The notes: generated by a model not told the origin, from the sequence alone. A stretch of DNA of 64,000 nt from Pseudomonas sp. Au-Pse12 (GCF_021341665.1 NZ_JAJTTH010000002.1:682001-746000), one strand, 5' to 3'. Shown: positions 22,088 through 32,734, counted from the first letter of the stretch. Numbers and translations: made by a program.

Positions 22088-22102
22088 GACCTGGGCTCAT
22101 CG

Positions 22103-22121
22103 AATAATGATTTTCATTATT
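22103..22121 (-). promoter_or_regulatory. Fur box upstream of fagA-fumC-orfX-sodA
   Basis: AATAATGATTTTCATTATT has perfect 8-base inverted arms and matches the 19-bp Fur consensus GATAATGATAATCATTATC at most positions. It lies 16 bases before the fagA start. A second, overlapping AATGATATTGAGAATC match (22124-22139) suggests an extended Fur site. Confidence 0.88.
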
Positions 22122-22174
22122 AAATGATATTGAGAATCAAATCAATCTAGCTTGTACGATTTTTGCCCAACTCT

Positions 22175-22200
22175 TGTAGGAGCCGGTTTGCTGGCGAATG
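22175..22200 (+). repeat. Single REP-like element
   Basis: GTAGGAGCCGGTTTGCTGGC at this place is the common Pseudomonas REP core. It lies in the gap between fagA and the pmbA terminator; no inverted partner is evident. Confidence 0.55.
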
Positions 22201-22246
22201 GGCTCTAGCGCCTGATGCCGGACGTCAACACGCCTTCGCTGAGGCA

Positions 22247-22279
22247 TAAAAAAACGCGCCACCCGTAGAGGTGGCGCGT
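22247..22279 (-). terminator. Rho-independent terminator of pmbA
   Basis: ACGCGCCACC and GGTGGCGCGT form a perfect 10-bp stem around CGTAGA; read on the minus strand it is followed by seven U. It lies 22 bases after the pmbA stop. Confidence 0.9.
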
Positions 22280-22300
22280 CTGGGTGACTCAGGAAGGCGA

Positions 22301-23647
22301 TCAGCTGCCAGCGACGGTCATGCGTTCGATCAGCACCGAACCGGTGCGGATGTTGCTGCGCAGTTCCAGGTCGCTGCCCACGGCAACGATCTGCTTGAAC
22401 ATGTCGCGTAAATTACCGGCGATGGTCACTTCCTGTACCGCGAACTGGATCTCGCCGTTCTCGACCCAGAAACCCGCGGCACCACGAGAGTAATCCCCAG
22501 TGACCATGTTCAGGCCATGGCCCATCAATTCGGTCACCAACAGGCCACGCCCCATGCGCCGCAGCAGCGCGGCCTGGTCTTCGTCGCCATGGGTGACGAA
22601 CAGGTTATGCACGCCACCGGCGTTGGCGGTGCTCGGCATGCCCAGCTTGCGCCCGGAATAGGTGCCCAGCACATAGGACACCAACTCCCCGTCCTTGACG
22701 AAAGGCTTGGCGTAAGTGGCCAGGCCATCACCGTCGAACGCCGAACTGCCCATGGCGCGCATCAGGTGCGGGCGCTCATCGATGGTCAGCCATGTGGGGA
22801 ACAATTGCTGGCCCAGGGCACCTTCCAGGAACGATGACTTGCGGTACAGGTTGCCACCGGAAATCGCGCCGAGAAAACTGCCGAACAGACCACCGGCCAG
22901 CTCAGCGGAAAACAGCACCGGCACTTCGCAAGTCGGCACCGGACGGGCACCCAGCCGGCTGGCCGCACGCTGGGCGGCACGCTGACCGATGCTCGCCGGG
23001 TCGGCCAGCAACGGGCCCTGACGGTTGACGTCATACCAGTAGTCGCGCTGCATCTGGCCATCGGCCTCGGCGATCATCACGCAGCTCAGGCTGTGACGGG
23101 TCGATGCGTAGCCACCGATGAAGCCGTGGCTGTTGCCGTACACCCGGCAACCCTGGTGGGTGCTGAGGGTGGTGCCGTCGGCATTCTTGATCCGGCTGTC
23201 GGCGGCAAAGGCCGCCGCCTCACAGGCCAGAGCCTGCTCGATGGCTTGCTCGGGCGTGATGTCCCAGGCATGGAACAGATCGAAGTCCTGCAGGTCCTTG
23301 GCCATCAGGGACGCATCGGCCAGGCCCGAAGCTTCATCTTCCGAAGTGTGCTTGGCAATCGCCAGAGCTGCGGCCACCGTTTCACGAATGGCCTCCGGAC
23401 CGCTGGCAGAAGTGCTGGCCGAACCTTTGCGCTGCCCCACATAAAGAGTGATGCCAAAGCCCTGGTCGCGGTTGAACTCCACGGTTTCCACTTCCCGCTG
23501 GCGCACCGACGTCGACAGGCCCTGCTCCAGGGACACGGCCACTTCGCAGGCACTGGCCCCCTGGCGCTTGGCCTCGGCGACAATCTGCTCGACTTGCTCC
23601 TGCAGGGCCGGCAAAGCCTGTGGGCCGACGCTTTGTGCTGCACTCAT
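22301..23647 (-). CDS. pmbA: TldE/PmbA protease subunit
   Basis: A 448-residue partner of TldD in the TldDE metalloprotease, which in E. coli matures microcin B17 and degrades unfolded peptides. Motifs include FGITLYVGQRKGSASTS near residue 70 and GLLVTELMGHGLNMVTGDYSRGAAGFWVENGEI near the C-terminus; the HExxxH metal motif of TldD is absent, as expected. ATG 23647 has GGAG about 6 bases upstream; an upstream GTG (23659) overlaps that Shine-Dalgarno and is less likely. Confidence 0.93.
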   Translation of the reverse strand: MSAAQSVGPQALPALQEQVEQIVAEAKRQGASACEVAVSLEQGLSTSVRQREVETVEFNRDQGFGITLYVGQRKGSASTSASGPEAIRETVAAALAIAKHTSEDEASGLADASLMAKDLQDFDLFHAWDITPEQAIEQALACEAAAFAADSRIKNADGTTLSTHQGCRVYGNSHGFIGGYASTRHSLSCVMIAEADGQMQRDYWYDVNRQGPLLADPASIGQRAAQRAASRLGARPVPTCEVPVLFSAELAGGLFGSFLGAISGGNLYRKSSFLEGALGQQLFPTWLTIDERPHLMRAMGSSAFDGDGLATYAKPFVKDGELVSYVLGTYSGRKLGMPSTANAGGVHNLFVTHGDEDQAALLRRMGRGLLVTELMGHGLNMVTGDYSRGAAGFWVENGEIQFAVQEVTIAGNLRDMFKQIVAVGSDLELRSNIRTGSVLIERMTVAGS

Positions 23648-23755
23648 GCTGTTCTCCACTCAAATTCTGCTTTCGATTAAGGCCGGCGAGCGACCGAGCC
23701 GGACAAGCGGCCCTCGACTGGTTATCATGGCGGCGTTTCTTTGCGGACTGCCACC

Positions 23756-24277
23756 ATGGTTGATTCTTACGACGACTCCCTCGATGGGGAGAAAAGCAAA
23801 TCCCAGGTCAAACGCGAGCTGCATGCTCTGGTTGATCTCGGCGAGCGCCTTACCACTCTCAAACCCGACTTGCTGAACAAACTGCCGTTGACCGACGCCT
23901 TGCGCCGGGCCCTGGCGGATGCGCCCAAGCACGTCGCCCATATCGCCCGCAAGCGTCACCTGCAATTCATCGGCAAGCTGATGCGCGACCAGGACACCGA
24001 CGCGATTCTGCAACTGCTCGACCAACTCGATGCCTCCACCCGGCAGTACAACGAACGCTTCCATAACCTGGAGCGTTGGCGTGACCGCCTGATCGGCGGT
24101 GGCGATGACGTCCTGGAAAAGTTCGTCAACGAGTATCCGGATGCCGATCGTCAACAGCTGCGTTCCCTGATCCGTCAGGCCCAGCACGAGGTGGCCCATA
24201 ACAAGGCGCCGGCCTCCAGCCGCAAAATCTTCAAGTACATTCGCGAACTGGACGAAACTCAACGCGGCCTGCGTTGA
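23756..24277 (+). CDS. darP: Ribosome-associated protein DarP (YjgA)
   Basis: A 173-residue highly charged helical protein of the YjgA family, which aids late 50S-subunit assembly. Typical segments: [35 protein letters not shown] and [18 protein letters not shown]. It is the only plus-strand gene between the two protease subunits pmbA and tldD, an arrangement I recall from P. aeruginosa. The start at 23756 ([11 protein letters not shown]) is the family start. Confidence 0.9.
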   Translation: MVDSYDDSLDGEKSKSQVKRELHALVDLGERLTTLKPDLLNKLPLTDALRRALADAPKHVAHIARKRHLQFIGKLMRDQDTDAILQLLDQLDASTRQYNERFHNLERWRDRLIGGGDDVLEKFVNEYPDADRQQLRSLIRQAQHEVAHNKAPASSRKIFKYIRELDETQRGLR

Positions 24278-24285
24278 GCCCTCCA

Positions 24286-24312
24286 CGGGTGAGCTGCCCA
24301 GCAGCTCACCCG
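24286..24312. terminator. Hairpin between converging darP and tldD
   Basis: CGGGTGAGCTGC and GCAGCTCACCCG form a perfect 12-bp stem around CCA. No U-tract on either side, but the location between converging stops favours a shared terminator. Confidence 0.6.
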
Positions 24313-24325
24313 ACGCCCACCTTCC

Positions 24326-25768
24326 TTACGCTCCAGTGCCGCCCACGGTGATCGCATCGATCTTCAGGGTCGGCTGGCCGACGCCCACCGGCACCGATTG
24401 CCCATCCTTGCCACAGGTGCCGACGCCGCTGTCCAGGGACAGATCGTTGCCGACCATCGACACCCGGCTCATGGCTTCAGGACCGTTGCCGATCAGGGTC
24501 GCGCCCTTGACCGGTGCGGTGATCTTGCCGTCTTCGATCAGGTAGGCCTCGCTGGTGGAGAACACGAACTTGCCGCTGGTGATGTCCACCTGGCCACCGC
24601 CGAGGTTGGCGCAGTAGATGCCCTTCTTCACCGAGGCGATGATTTCCGCCGGATCGCTTTCGCCCGCCAGCATGTAGGTGTTGGTCATGCGGGGCATCGG
24701 CAGGTGCGCATAGGACTCGCGACGACCATTGCCGGTGCGGGCCACGCCCATCAGGCGGGCGTTGAGCTTGTCCTGCATGTAGCCCTTGAGCACGCCGTTC
24801 TCGATCAGCGTGGTGCATTCGGTCGGGGTGCCTTCATCGTCCACGCTCAGGGAACCGCGGCGCCCGGCCAGGGTGCCGTCGTCGACGATGGTGCACAGCT
24901 TGGAAGCCACCCTCTCGCCCATGCGGCCGCTGTAGGCTGAACTGCCCTTGCGGTTGAAGTCCCCCTCCAGGCCATGGCCCACGGCTTCGTGCAGCAGCAC
25001 CCCGGACCAGCCGGAACCCAGCACCACCGGCAGAGTGCCAGCCGGTGCCGGAATCGCTTCCAGGTTGACCAGAGCCTGGCGCAGGGCTTCACGGGCATAG
25101 CCCATGGCCCGGTCCTCGCTGAGGAAATAACGGTAGTCGGTACGCCCGCCACCGCCGTGACCACCGCGCTCGCGGCGACCGTTCTGCTCGACGATGACAC
25201 TGACGTTGAAGCGCACCAGCGGCCGCACATCCGCTGCCAGACCACCGTCGGTGGAGGCCACCAGGATGCGCTCCCAAACTCCGGCCATGCTTACGCTGAC
25301 CTGCTGGATACGCGGATCCAGGGCGCGGGTTGCGGCGTCAACGCGCTTGAGCAACTCGACCTTCTCGGCCCGGCTGATGACTTCCAGGGGGTTGTCCGGC
25401 GCATACAACTGCGCCACGTCCTGGGTCGAGAACGCCTGCACGGTGCCGTTCTGCCCGGCCCGGGATATCGAACGTGCCGCTCGGGCGGCGAGGCCCAAGG
25501 CTTCCAGGGTGATGGCATTGCTGTAGGCAAAGCCGGTCTTCTCACCGGATTGCGCGCGCACCCCAACCCCTTGGTCAAGGTTGAAACTGCCTTCCTTGAC
25601 GATCCCGTCTTCCAGGGACCAGGACTCGGAAATCTGCCCCTGGAAATACAGGTCGGCGGCATCGATGCCCGGGCCGGCCAGGTCTCCCAGCACACCCTGC
25701 AAGCTTTCGATGGTGACGCCGCCCGGGGCTAGTAGATGTTCACTGACTGAGGACAACAACCCGCTCAT
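24326..25768 (-). CDS. tldD: TldD metalloprotease
   Basis: A 480-residue zinc protease subunit of TldDE. The metal motif is [20 protein letters not shown] (HExxxH), preceded by the [11 protein letters not shown] loop; the C-terminal part carries the conserved [17 protein letters not shown]. It works with PmbA (TldE), encoded 2 kb away on the same strand. It follows the nitrilase gene by 26 bases, so co-transcription with yhdP and the nitrilase is likely. Confidence 0.95.
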   Translation of the reverse strand: MSGLLSSVSEHLLAPGGVTIESLQGVLGDLAGPGIDAADLYFQGQISESWSLEDGIVKEGSFNLDQGVGVRAQSGEKTGFAYSNAITLEALGLAARAARSISRAGQNGTVQAFSTQDVAQLYAPDNPLEVISRAEKVELLKRVDAATRALDPRIQQVSVSMAGVWERILVASTDGGLAADVRPLVRFNVSVIVEQNGRRERGGHGGGGRTDYRYFLSEDRAMGYAREALRQALVNLEAIPAPAGTLPVVLGSGWSGVLLHEAVGHGLEGDFNRKGSSAYSGRMGERVASKLCTIVDDGTLAGRRGSLSVDDEGTPTECTTLIENGVLKGYMQDKLNARLMGVARTGNGRRESYAHLPMPRMTNTYMLAGESDPAEIIASVKKGIYCANLGGGQVDITSGKFVFSTSEAYLIEDGKITAPVKGATLIGNGPEAMSRVSMVGNDLSLDSGVGTCGKDGQSVPVGVGQPTLKIDAITVGGTGA

Positions 25769-25794
25769 ATGCTTTGGCCTTAAATTCGTCGTAC

Positions 25795-26634
25795 TTATGC
25801 AAGCCGTTGAACGCCTTGCGAGAAAATGCGCCGGTGACTGAACACCGGCATCCGCGCCCGGATGGACGCCTGTTCGCTGCTGTCGCGCTCGGCCAGCAGC
25901 ACGCCCTCACCTTGATCCTGTTCCGCCAGCACCCGCCCCCAGGGGTCGACGATCGCTGCATGGCCGTAGGTTTCCCGCGGGCCTGGGTGCACCCCGCCCT
26001 GGGCCGCCGCCAGCACGTAGCACTGGGTCTCGATGGCTCGGGCGCGAATCAGCACCTCCCAATGGGCCGCACCGGTGACTGCGGTAAACGCCGAAGGCGC
26101 GGTAATCAACTCGGCACCGGCAGCGCGCAGCTCGCTGTACAACTCGGGAAAGCGCAGGTCATAACAGACCGTCAGCCCTACCCGTCCTACTGGCGTATCC
26201 GCCACCACCACGCGGTTTCCATGAGCATAGTCATCGGATTCGCGGTAGCGCCCGCGATTGTCGGCCACATCGACATCGAACAGATGCAGCTTGTCGTAGC
26301 GCGCCACATACTGGCCCTGGTCGTCCACCAGCAAGGAACAGGCATTGGACTTGGCCTCGGGCTGATCGATGGGCGGCAACGGCAGGGTACCGGCGACAAT
26401 CCATAACCTGAGGTCGCGGGCGGCCTGTTTCAACCATGGCAGGATCGGACCTTCGCCAAGCGCTTCGGCGCGACCGATGGCGGCCATGTCGCGACGCCCC
26501 ATGGCGGCGAAGTTTTCCGGCAGGACAGCCAGCTTGGCACCGCCGGCGGCGGCTTGCTCGAGCAGCCGGCGAGCCTGCTGCAGATTGGCCAGAACGTCGC
26601 TCTGGCTGACCATTTGAATCACCGCAAGAGACAT
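25795..26634 (-). CDS. Nitrilase-superfamily carbon-nitrogen hydrolase
   Basis: A 279-residue amidase-fold enzyme. The catalytic triad is visible: Glu in [11 protein letters not shown], Lys in [11 protein letters not shown], and Cys in [18 protein letters not shown]. It most resembles the Nit1/NIT2 omega-amidase branch, in which case it would act as a deaminated-glutathione or omega-amide repair enzyme. The substrate cannot be settled from sequence. ATG 26634 has CGGAG upstream. It sits between yhdP and tldD, as in other Pseudomonas. Confidence 0.88.
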   Translation of the reverse strand: MSLAVIQMVSQSDVLANLQQARRLLEQAAAGGAKLAVLPENFAAMGRRDMAAIGRAEALGEGPILPWLKQAARDLRLWIVAGTLPLPPIDQPEAKSNACSLLVDDQGQYVARYDKLHLFDVDVADNRGRYRESDDYAHGNRVVVADTPVGRVGLTVCYDLRFPELYSELRAAGAELITAPSAFTAVTGAAHWEVLIRARAIETQCYVLAAAQGGVHPGPRETYGHAAIVDPWGRVLAEQDQGEGVLLAERDSSEQASIRARMPVFSHRRIFSQGVQRLA

Positions 26635-26692
26635 GGCGGACTCCGTGTTGGGTAGGCCGCCATGCTACTCCATAGGCGCCAATCGAGGATTC

Positions 26693-29600
26693 TCAAAACG
26701 GCTTGTCGAAGGTGATTTTCGGTTCTTTCCACGGACCTTTGACGTTGTATTTGACGCTGGCAAAACGCGCCACGCGGTCACCGATCAGCTTGTCGATCAG
26801 GAACAGCGCCCCACCCACCGCTGGCGCCCCGACGATCAGCGCGGCGATCGGCAGGTTGTTGGTCACCGGCAGGGTCACCAGCAGCTTGGCGTCCACCTGG
26901 TCGGCCACCATGTCCAGGGTGCCATTGAGCTCCAGGTTGCTCGACGGCCCGGTCAGGGTGATCGGCTCGCGAGTGACGTACACGCCATTGCTCGCCGCCA
27001 GCACGCCCTTGACCCGGTCATAGCTCAGGCCCTTGCCGAACAGGTCGGAAAAATCCAGGCGCAGGCGGCGACCAATGGAGTTGAAGTTGAGCAAGCCAAA
27101 CACTCGCAACGCCTGGGCTCCGCCTTCAACTTCGACGAACTGACCCTTGCGCAGGGTGGCGTCGAGGCTGCCGGAGTAACGTTTCAGACCGACCCAGGCC
27201 GGCGAGCCCGGCCAGCGGCCATCGACGTCCAGGTGAAAATCTTCACTGGTCACGGTCGGGGCGAACCCCCAGCCCTTGAGCACGTCCGCCAGGTTTTTGC
27301 CGCCGATGCGGCCACGGTACCAACTGCTGCTGGCGCCGGCCTGGCCTTCCCAGCCGCCCTCGCCTTGCAACTGCATGCCCTTGAGGCCCAGGTCCAGGCC
27401 GTTGAAGACCATGCCCTTGGCCGTCGGCCGGACCTTGAGCGCCCAGCGGCCGATCAGATCCTGCCCCTGGAACAGCTGGGCAATCGAGATATCCAATGGC
27501 GGAACGTTCTTCGGGTCCACCGAGGCCAGGGGGTCGGGCGCATTGTCATCGGCCTGCGCCGCCGGGTCGGCGGCCGGCAGACGCACGTACGCCATGTCGA
27601 TGGCCATCGGCGCCGCCTTGGCATCGGGAATCCCGACATTGCCCTTGGCCTGCTGGCTGTCGATCTGCAACTCCCAGGCCGCAGGCTTGCGCGTCAGCAG
27701 CAGGTTGACCTGATCCAGCGTGGTGCCAAAGGCGCTGAGCTTGCCGACCTTGAAATCCGCACTGCTGAGCAACTGCTTGGCGCTGCCTCCCGGATCCTGC
27801 CCGGCATAGCGATCCACCAGGGCCTTCCACGGCTCGACATCCAACTCGGAAAGAACACCCCGTACCCGCAACCCTTTGCCGGGTGGCAGCAACGCCGCGC
27901 CATCGCCCAGGAACAACTCACCCCGGCCCTCGGCGAGCTTGCCGCTGGGCGCCGCGAAGGTGAAGTCCGCCAGCTCGCCGTAATTGAACCAGTAACGCCG
28001 CTCGGCTCCTTGCAGGGTCATGCGGAGCACGCTGTTGCGTCCGGTGCTGGCCGCCATGCCAAACGGCGCCGGCAGGTCCACCGCCACGCCCTTGAGGTTG
28101 GAGCTGACCATCAATTGGCTGTCGGCTCCGTCGAGGTTCAGTTGCAGCTGATACGGCACGTCGCCCGATACCGGCAACGGCTGGCTGACTTTCAGCCACT
28201 CGGTGAGTTTCTTGACCGTCACCTGGCCCTTGGCGACCACCCGGGTATTCGGCTTGCCCGGCTTGCCATCGGCGAAGATCTGCGCCGTGACCGGCCGATC
28301 GAAGGCCTGGGCGCTGATGCCCTCGCCACTCAGCCCCTTGGCACTGTCGAAGCGGAAGTCGCCCTTGAGCTGGGTCAGCTCCAGCTCCGGCTCACTGAGC
28401 TTGAGGCGCGCCTTGTCGGTCTTGAAATCCACCACGATCTTCGGCTGCTGGCCTTTGACCAGGGGGATATCCAGGTCCAGCTTGCCTTGCAGATCGCCCT
28501 CGCCTTGCCAGCCGGCAAAGGTCGAACCGGTGCCGATCGGCGCTTCCTGCAGAATCTTCACCCCATCGCCCAGGCCGCCGGCAAAACTGCCGTCGATGAA
28601 CATGTGGCTGCCCTGCCCACTGGCCGCATGGGGAATGTTGACGAACACATCGCGCACCTTGGTGTCCAGCAACTGCCCCTGGCTGGCAACAATGCGCACG
28701 CCGCTGTCTTCAATGAAGACATCGCCGCTGACCTTGGTCAGGTGTGGCCAGCCCGGCTGGAACGCCAGCTCAGTGTCATGCACCTTGAAGAACAGGCTGA
28801 TGCTGCGAGCGGCTTCGATGGCGTCGTGGTTCAGTGAGCCCTGGTACTGGAAGAAGCCCTCGTCGACCGCGCCCTTGAGGATCGCCGTGCGCAGCCATTC
28901 ATCCACTCCCGCGTTGAGCACCTGGGGCAGGTACTTGGCGGTGTAGCGCCCATCCCCCTCCACCAGGCCGACCCGCAGGTCCATGTAGTCTTCCTGGCTA
29001 TGGTCGAAATGCAGGCGGATCAGGAAGTCACCGGCGATCTTGCCCTCTTCGCCCAGCACCTTCAGGTAGGGCGCAATCAGGGTGAAACCTTCCTTGTCGA
29101 GGTTCCAGGTCAGGGTGGCGTTGGCCTGGATGTACTGCCAAGGCTTGGCAAAGATCGGGTACAGGTGCAGGGAGAAATCCTTGCTGTCCATGCGCAGCTC
29201 GCCCTTGCCCAGGTCGCCGCTGATGCTGCCGCTGACGTTACGTGCCGCCGGAGCGCCGTGATAGGCATCGAAACCGACCCGATCAAGGTTGGCGGCAAAA
29301 CTCAGCCGCTGGTCACCGGTGTTCTGCGGGCGATAATCGAGCAGCACATTGCGCAGCCCGCCAGTGACCTTGAGACGGTCGACAGCGGTGGCCAGGCCTT
29401 CCGGCAAAGGCGCCAACGCATCAAGCAGCGGCGTGATCGGTGCCAGGTCCAGGCGATCGACTTGCACTCGCCAGATTTCCTCTTGCTGCTCGGTGGCGTT
29501 GCGCTGCTGCAACTGCATACGCGATTCCCAGCGCGTCGCGCCGAGGTTCAGCGCCAGGGAATCAAGCTGCACCTGCAGGCCCTGCTCGTCGCGCTGGAAG

Positions 29601-30496
29601 TAGGCATTCAATGCCAGATTGCTCAGGGTCACCGGCTTGCGCTCCGCGTAGGCGGCCGTCACCTGCGGCGCATTCAGGCGCAGCGTGGCGTTTTGCACGC
29701 CGCCCTTGGCCCAGTTCAGCCACAGCTCGCCACCGGCCTTGAGCTCGGAGAGTTTCCATTGCCGGGTCAGCCGCTCCGGCACCCAGCGCGACCAATCGCT
29801 TTGCGGCAGGCTCAGGTACAGATCAGCCTGGGCATCGCGCCAGGCCTCGGCACGCATCCAGGTCCGCACGTTCAGCGCCAGGGGCTGGCCGTCCGGCAGG
29901 GTCAGGCGCAGGTCAAGGCGCTGCCGGCTGGGGCCGGTGCGCAGGTTGAGCCCGACGTAGGTCAGGGCCAGCGGCTGGTGATCGAGGGGTTGCAAGGTGA
30001 TCTGGCTGTCCAGCAGCGACAGCTCGGCGATCTGTTGCAGGCGGCTCAGCAACTGCTCAGGATCCATCGGCTGGTCCTGCTGCACCGGCAGGCCTTCAAG
30101 CTGCCACCGGCCATCCGCGCTCTCTTTCAGGCTCAGGCTCAAGCCACTGAGCTCCAGGCGGCCGATCCGCAGATCGCGGGCCAGCAGGCTGGCGACCATA
30201 TCCGGCGCCACACTGACCTGATCCAGGTGCAAGGCATTGGCGCCCTCGCCCACCAGCACATCGTGAGCCAGCAGGACCGGCGACAAGCCGCTCCAACGCC
30301 CCTCCAGGCTACCGATGTGCACCGGCAAGCCCACGGCCTGCTGTACCTTGGCCTCAACCTCGGGCTGGTATTCGGCCACCAGCGGGGTCAGCTCCCGCCC
30401 CAGGCTGACGTACAAGGCAGTCGTCACCAGCGCCAGCGCACAAAGGCCAAGCCCCCAGCGAATCAGCGTGGTGAACAGGCGCATCAGCCGCTCCAT
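26693..30496 (-). CDS. yhdP: YhdP family AsmA-like envelope protein
   Basis: A giant 1267-residue protein with one N-terminal membrane helix (LIRWGLGLCALALVTTALYVSLG) and a very long periplasmic beta-rich region, ending in a second hydrophobic segment (VTNNLPIAALIVGAPAVGGALFLIDKLIGDRV). This matches YhdP, an AsmA-like bridge that carries phospholipids to the outer membrane. It fits functionally with the mla genes nearby but acts in the opposite direction. Start 30496 (MERLMRLF) has GGGAG 9 bases upstream; 30484 is an alternative. Confidence 0.92.
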   Translation of the reverse strand: MERLMRLFTTLIRWGLGLCALALVTTALYVSLGRELTPLVAEYQPEVEAKVQQAVGLPVHIGSLEGRWSGLSPVLLAHDVLVGEGANALHLDQVSVAPDMVASLLARDLRIGRLELSGLSLSLKESADGRWQLEGLPVQQDQPMDPEQLLSRLQQIAELSLLDSQITLQPLDHQPLALTYVGLNLRTGPSRQRLDLRLTLPDGQPLALNVRTWMRAEAWRDAQADLYLSLPQSDWSRWVPERLTRQWKLSELKAGGELWLNWAKGGVQNATLRLNAPQVTAAYAERKPVTLSNLALNAYFQRDEQGLQVQLDSLALNLGATRWESRMQLQQRNATEQQEEIWRVQVDRLDLAPITPLLDALAPLPEGLATAVDRLKVTGGLRNVLLDYRPQNTGDQRLSFAANLDRVGFDAYHGAPAARNVSGSISGDLGKGELRMDSKDFSLHLYPIFAKPWQYIQANATLTWNLDKEGFTLIAPYLKVLGEEGKIAGDFLIRLHFDHSQEDYMDLRVGLVEGDGRYTAKYLPQVLNAGVDEWLRTAILKGAVDEGFFQYQGSLNHDAIEAARSISLFFKVHDTELAFQPGWPHLTKVSGDVFIEDSGVRIVASQGQLLDTKVRDVFVNIPHAASGQGSHMFIDGSFAGGLGDGVKILQEAPIGTGSTFAGWQGEGDLQGKLDLDIPLVKGQQPKIVVDFKTDKARLKLSEPELELTQLKGDFRFDSAKGLSGEGISAQAFDRPVTAQIFADGKPGKPNTRVVAKGQVTVKKLTEWLKVSQPLPVSGDVPYQLQLNLDGADSQLMVSSNLKGVAVDLPAPFGMAASTGRNSVLRMTLQGAERRYWFNYGELADFTFAAPSGKLAEGRGELFLGDGAALLPPGKGLRVRGVLSELDVEPWKALVDRYAGQDPGGSAKQLLSSADFKVGKLSAFGTTLDQVNLLLTRKPAAWELQIDSQQAKGNVGIPDAKAAPMAIDMAYVRLPAADPAAQADDNAPDPLASVDPKNVPPLDISIAQLFQGQDLIGRWALKVRPTAKGMVFNGLDLGLKGMQLQGEGGWEGQAGASSSWYRGRIGGKNLADVLKGWGFAPTVTSEDFHLDVDGRWPGSPAWVGLKRYSGSLDATLRKGQFVEVEGGAQALRVFGLLNFNSIGRRLRLDFSDLFGKGLSYDRVKGVLAASNGVYVTREPITLTGPSSNLELNGTLDMVADQVDAKLLVTLPVTNNLPIAALIVGAPAVGGALFLIDKLIGDRVARFASVKYNVKGPWKEPKITFDKPF

Positions 30497-30571
30497 TTCA
30501 GTTGGCTCCCAGGGCAAAAGTCATGCAAAAAGCTGAAGCCAGCCATTTCCACAGAGGTAGATCACGCGGAA

Positions 30572-32029
30572 TCAGAGCAGCACCACGTCGTATTGTTCCT
30601 GGGAATACATGGTTTCGACCTGGAACCTGATGGTCCGGCCGATAAAACCTTCCAACTCCGCGACGTTGCCCGACTCTTCGTCCAGTAGCCGATCGACCAC
30701 TTTCTGATTGGCCAGCACGCGATACCCTTCTGCCTGATAAGCCCGGGCCTCGCGGAGGATTTCACGGAATATTTCGTAACAGATGGTTTCCGGAGTCTTC
30801 AACTTGCCCCGCCCCTGGCAACTGCTGCAGGGCTCGCACAGCACTTGTTCCAGGCTTTCGCGCGTGCGCTTGCGGGTCATCTGCACCAGGCCCAGCTCGG
30901 TGATGCCAATGATGTTGGTCTTGGCGTGATCGCGTTCCAGCTGTTTCTCCAGGGTCCGCAGCACCTGACGCTGATGCTCTTCATCTTCCATGTCGATGAA
31001 GTCGATGATGATGATCCCGCCCAGGTTGCGCAGGCGCAGTTGCCGGGCAATGGCGGTGGCGGCTTCGAGATTGGTCTTGAAGATGGTTTCCTCAAGATTG
31101 CGATGGCCGACGAAGGCCCCGGTGTTGACGTCGATGGTGGTCATGGCTTCTGCCGGGTCCACCACCAGATAGCCCCCAGACTTGAGCGGCACCTTGCGCT
31201 CCAGGGCCTTCTGGATTTCGTCCTCGACGCCATACAGGTCGAAGATCGGCCGCTCGCCCGGGTAGTGCTCCAGGCGATCGGCGATTTCCGGCATCAGCTC
31301 GGCCACGAACAGGGTGGTCTTCTGGAAGGTTTCCCGGGAGTCGATGCGGATCTTCTCGATCTTCGGGCTCACCAGGTCACGCAGGGTACGCAGCGCCAGG
31401 CCGAGGTCCTCGTAGATCACGTTGGGCGCGCCGATGGTCTTGATCTGCGTGCCGATCTGATCCCAGAGCCGGCGCAGATAGCGGATGTCCATCATGATCT
31501 CGTCAGCCCCGGCGCCTTCAGCGGCCGTGCGCAGGATAAAGCCGCCGGCCTCCTTGATGCCTTCCTGGGCCACGCAATCGCTGACCACCTGCTTCAGGCG
31601 CTCACGCTCGGCTTCGTCCTCGATCTTCAGCGAGATACCGACATGGGCGGTACGCGGCATGTACACCAGGTAACGCGACGGAATCGACAGTTGAGTGGTC
31701 AGGCGCGCGCCCTTGGAACCGATGGGGTCCTTGGTGACCTGCACCACCAGGCTCTGCCCTTCATGCACCAGGGCGCTGATGCTTTCGACCGCGGTGCCTT
31801 CGCGGGTGGAGATCTCCGAGGCGTGGATGAACGCCGCCCGGTCCAGGCCGATGTCGACGAAGGCCGCCTGCATGCCCGGCAGCACCCGTACCACCTTGCC
31901 CTTGTAGATGTTGCCAACGATGCCGCGGCGCTGGGTACGCTCGACGTGAACCTCTTGCAGCACTCCGTTTTCGACCACCGCCACGCGTGATTCCATCGGC
32001 GTGATGTTGATCAGAATCTCTTCACTCAT
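30572..32029 (-). CDS. rng: Ribonuclease G
   Basis: A 485-residue endoribonuclease of the RNase E/G family that matures the 16S rRNA 5' end. The S1 domain is near the start (GIVGNIYKGKVVRVLPGMQAAFVDIG), the catalytic DNase-I-like part has VVDPAEAMTTIDVNTGAFVG and IIIIDFIDM, and the Zn-link CEPCSSCQGRG holds the paired cysteines. The start at 32029 (MSEEILINITPMESRVA) is the family start; upstream open frame overlaps maf and is not conserved. Confidence 0.96.
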   Translation of the reverse strand: MSEEILINITPMESRVAVVENGVLQEVHVERTQRRGIVGNIYKGKVVRVLPGMQAAFVDIGLDRAAFIHASEISTREGTAVESISALVHEGQSLVVQVTKDPIGSKGARLTTQLSIPSRYLVYMPRTAHVGISLKIEDEAERERLKQVVSDCVAQEGIKEAGGFILRTAAEGAGADEIMMDIRYLRRLWDQIGTQIKTIGAPNVIYEDLGLALRTLRDLVSPKIEKIRIDSRETFQKTTLFVAELMPEIADRLEHYPGERPIFDLYGVEDEIQKALERKVPLKSGGYLVVDPAEAMTTIDVNTGAFVGHRNLEETIFKTNLEAATAIARQLRLRNLGGIIIIDFIDMEDEEHQRQVLRTLEKQLERDHAKTNIIGITELGLVQMTRKRTRESLEQVLCEPCSSCQGRGKLKTPETICYEIFREILREARAYQAEGYRVLANQKVVDRLLDEESGNVAELEGFIGRTIRFQVETMYSQEQYDVVLL

Positions 32030-32085
32030 GGCAATGTCTCGTTCAGGCGTGTTCATAGAGGGCCGCATCAATCGGGTACGGCGCT

Positions 32086-32691
32086 TTAGCGCACTGTAAG
32101 GTTTTGCCAACAGGGTATGCCGAAATGCCCGAGCAGTTCTGCGGTTTCGCACACCGGCAAGCCGACCACGGCGGAATAACTGCCATTGAGCCCGGCGACA
32201 AATACCGCTGCAAGCCCTTGGATAGCATAGCCACCCGCTTTGTCGCAGGGCTCGCCGCTGGCCCAATAGAGCGCTGCCTCTTCAGGCGAAATCGGGCGAA
32301 ACCGGACCAGGCTGCGCACCACTCGCGACTCGCAGCGCTCACCGTCAAGCACGGCAATGGCTGTCAGCACTTCATGCTCGCGCCCCGAGAGCGCCATGAG
32401 CATCGCCAGGGCATCGGCCTGATCCAGTGGCTTGCCGAGAATGCGCCCATCGAGCACTACCGCGGTGTCGGCACCCAGCACGCAGGCTGGTGCCTGGGAT
32501 TCGCTGCTGGTGATCAACCCGCGCCCCGCTGCCGCCTTGCCTCGGGCCAGGCGCTCGACGTAGGCGGCAGGGGATTCATCGGCCAGAGGAGTTTCATCGA
32601 TGTCCGCGCTGATGGCGGTGAAGGGCACACCGATCTGTGTCAGCAACTCACGCCGACGAGGCGAACCGGAAGCGAGGTAAAGCGGATTCAT
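32086..32691 (-). CDS. maf: Maf-family nucleotide pyrophosphatase
   Basis: A 201-residue house-cleaning NTP pyrophosphatase. The start [17 protein letters not shown] is the canonical Maf motif, followed by [15 protein letters not shown] and [18 protein letters not shown]. The genetic link rng-maf-mreD points to the YhdE type (dTTP/UTP). ATG 32691 has GGGAG 8 bases upstream; a TTG one codon earlier is less likely. Confidence 0.93.
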   Translation of the reverse strand: MNPLYLASGSPRRRELLTQIGVPFTAISADIDETPLADESPAAYVERLARGKAAAGRGLITSSESQAPACVLGADTAVVLDGRILGKPLDQADALAMLMALSGREHEVLTAIAVLDGERCESRVVRSLVRFRPISPEEAALYWASGEPCDKAGGYAIQGLAAVFVAGLNGSYSAVVGLPVCETAELLGHFGIPCWQNLTVR

Positions 32692-32734
32692 CAAGACATC
32701 TCCCTGTCGAGGTGCGGGCCAATGCCTGACCGAA

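Noticed and set aside
26633..28837. A 734-codon plus-strand open frame inside yhdP
   Set aside because: Antisense shadow of yhdP, with no ribosome site or recognisable fold.
29000..30688. A 562-codon plus-strand open frame opposite the yhdP 5' half
   Set aside because: Same reason; composition is that of a reverse-frame shadow.
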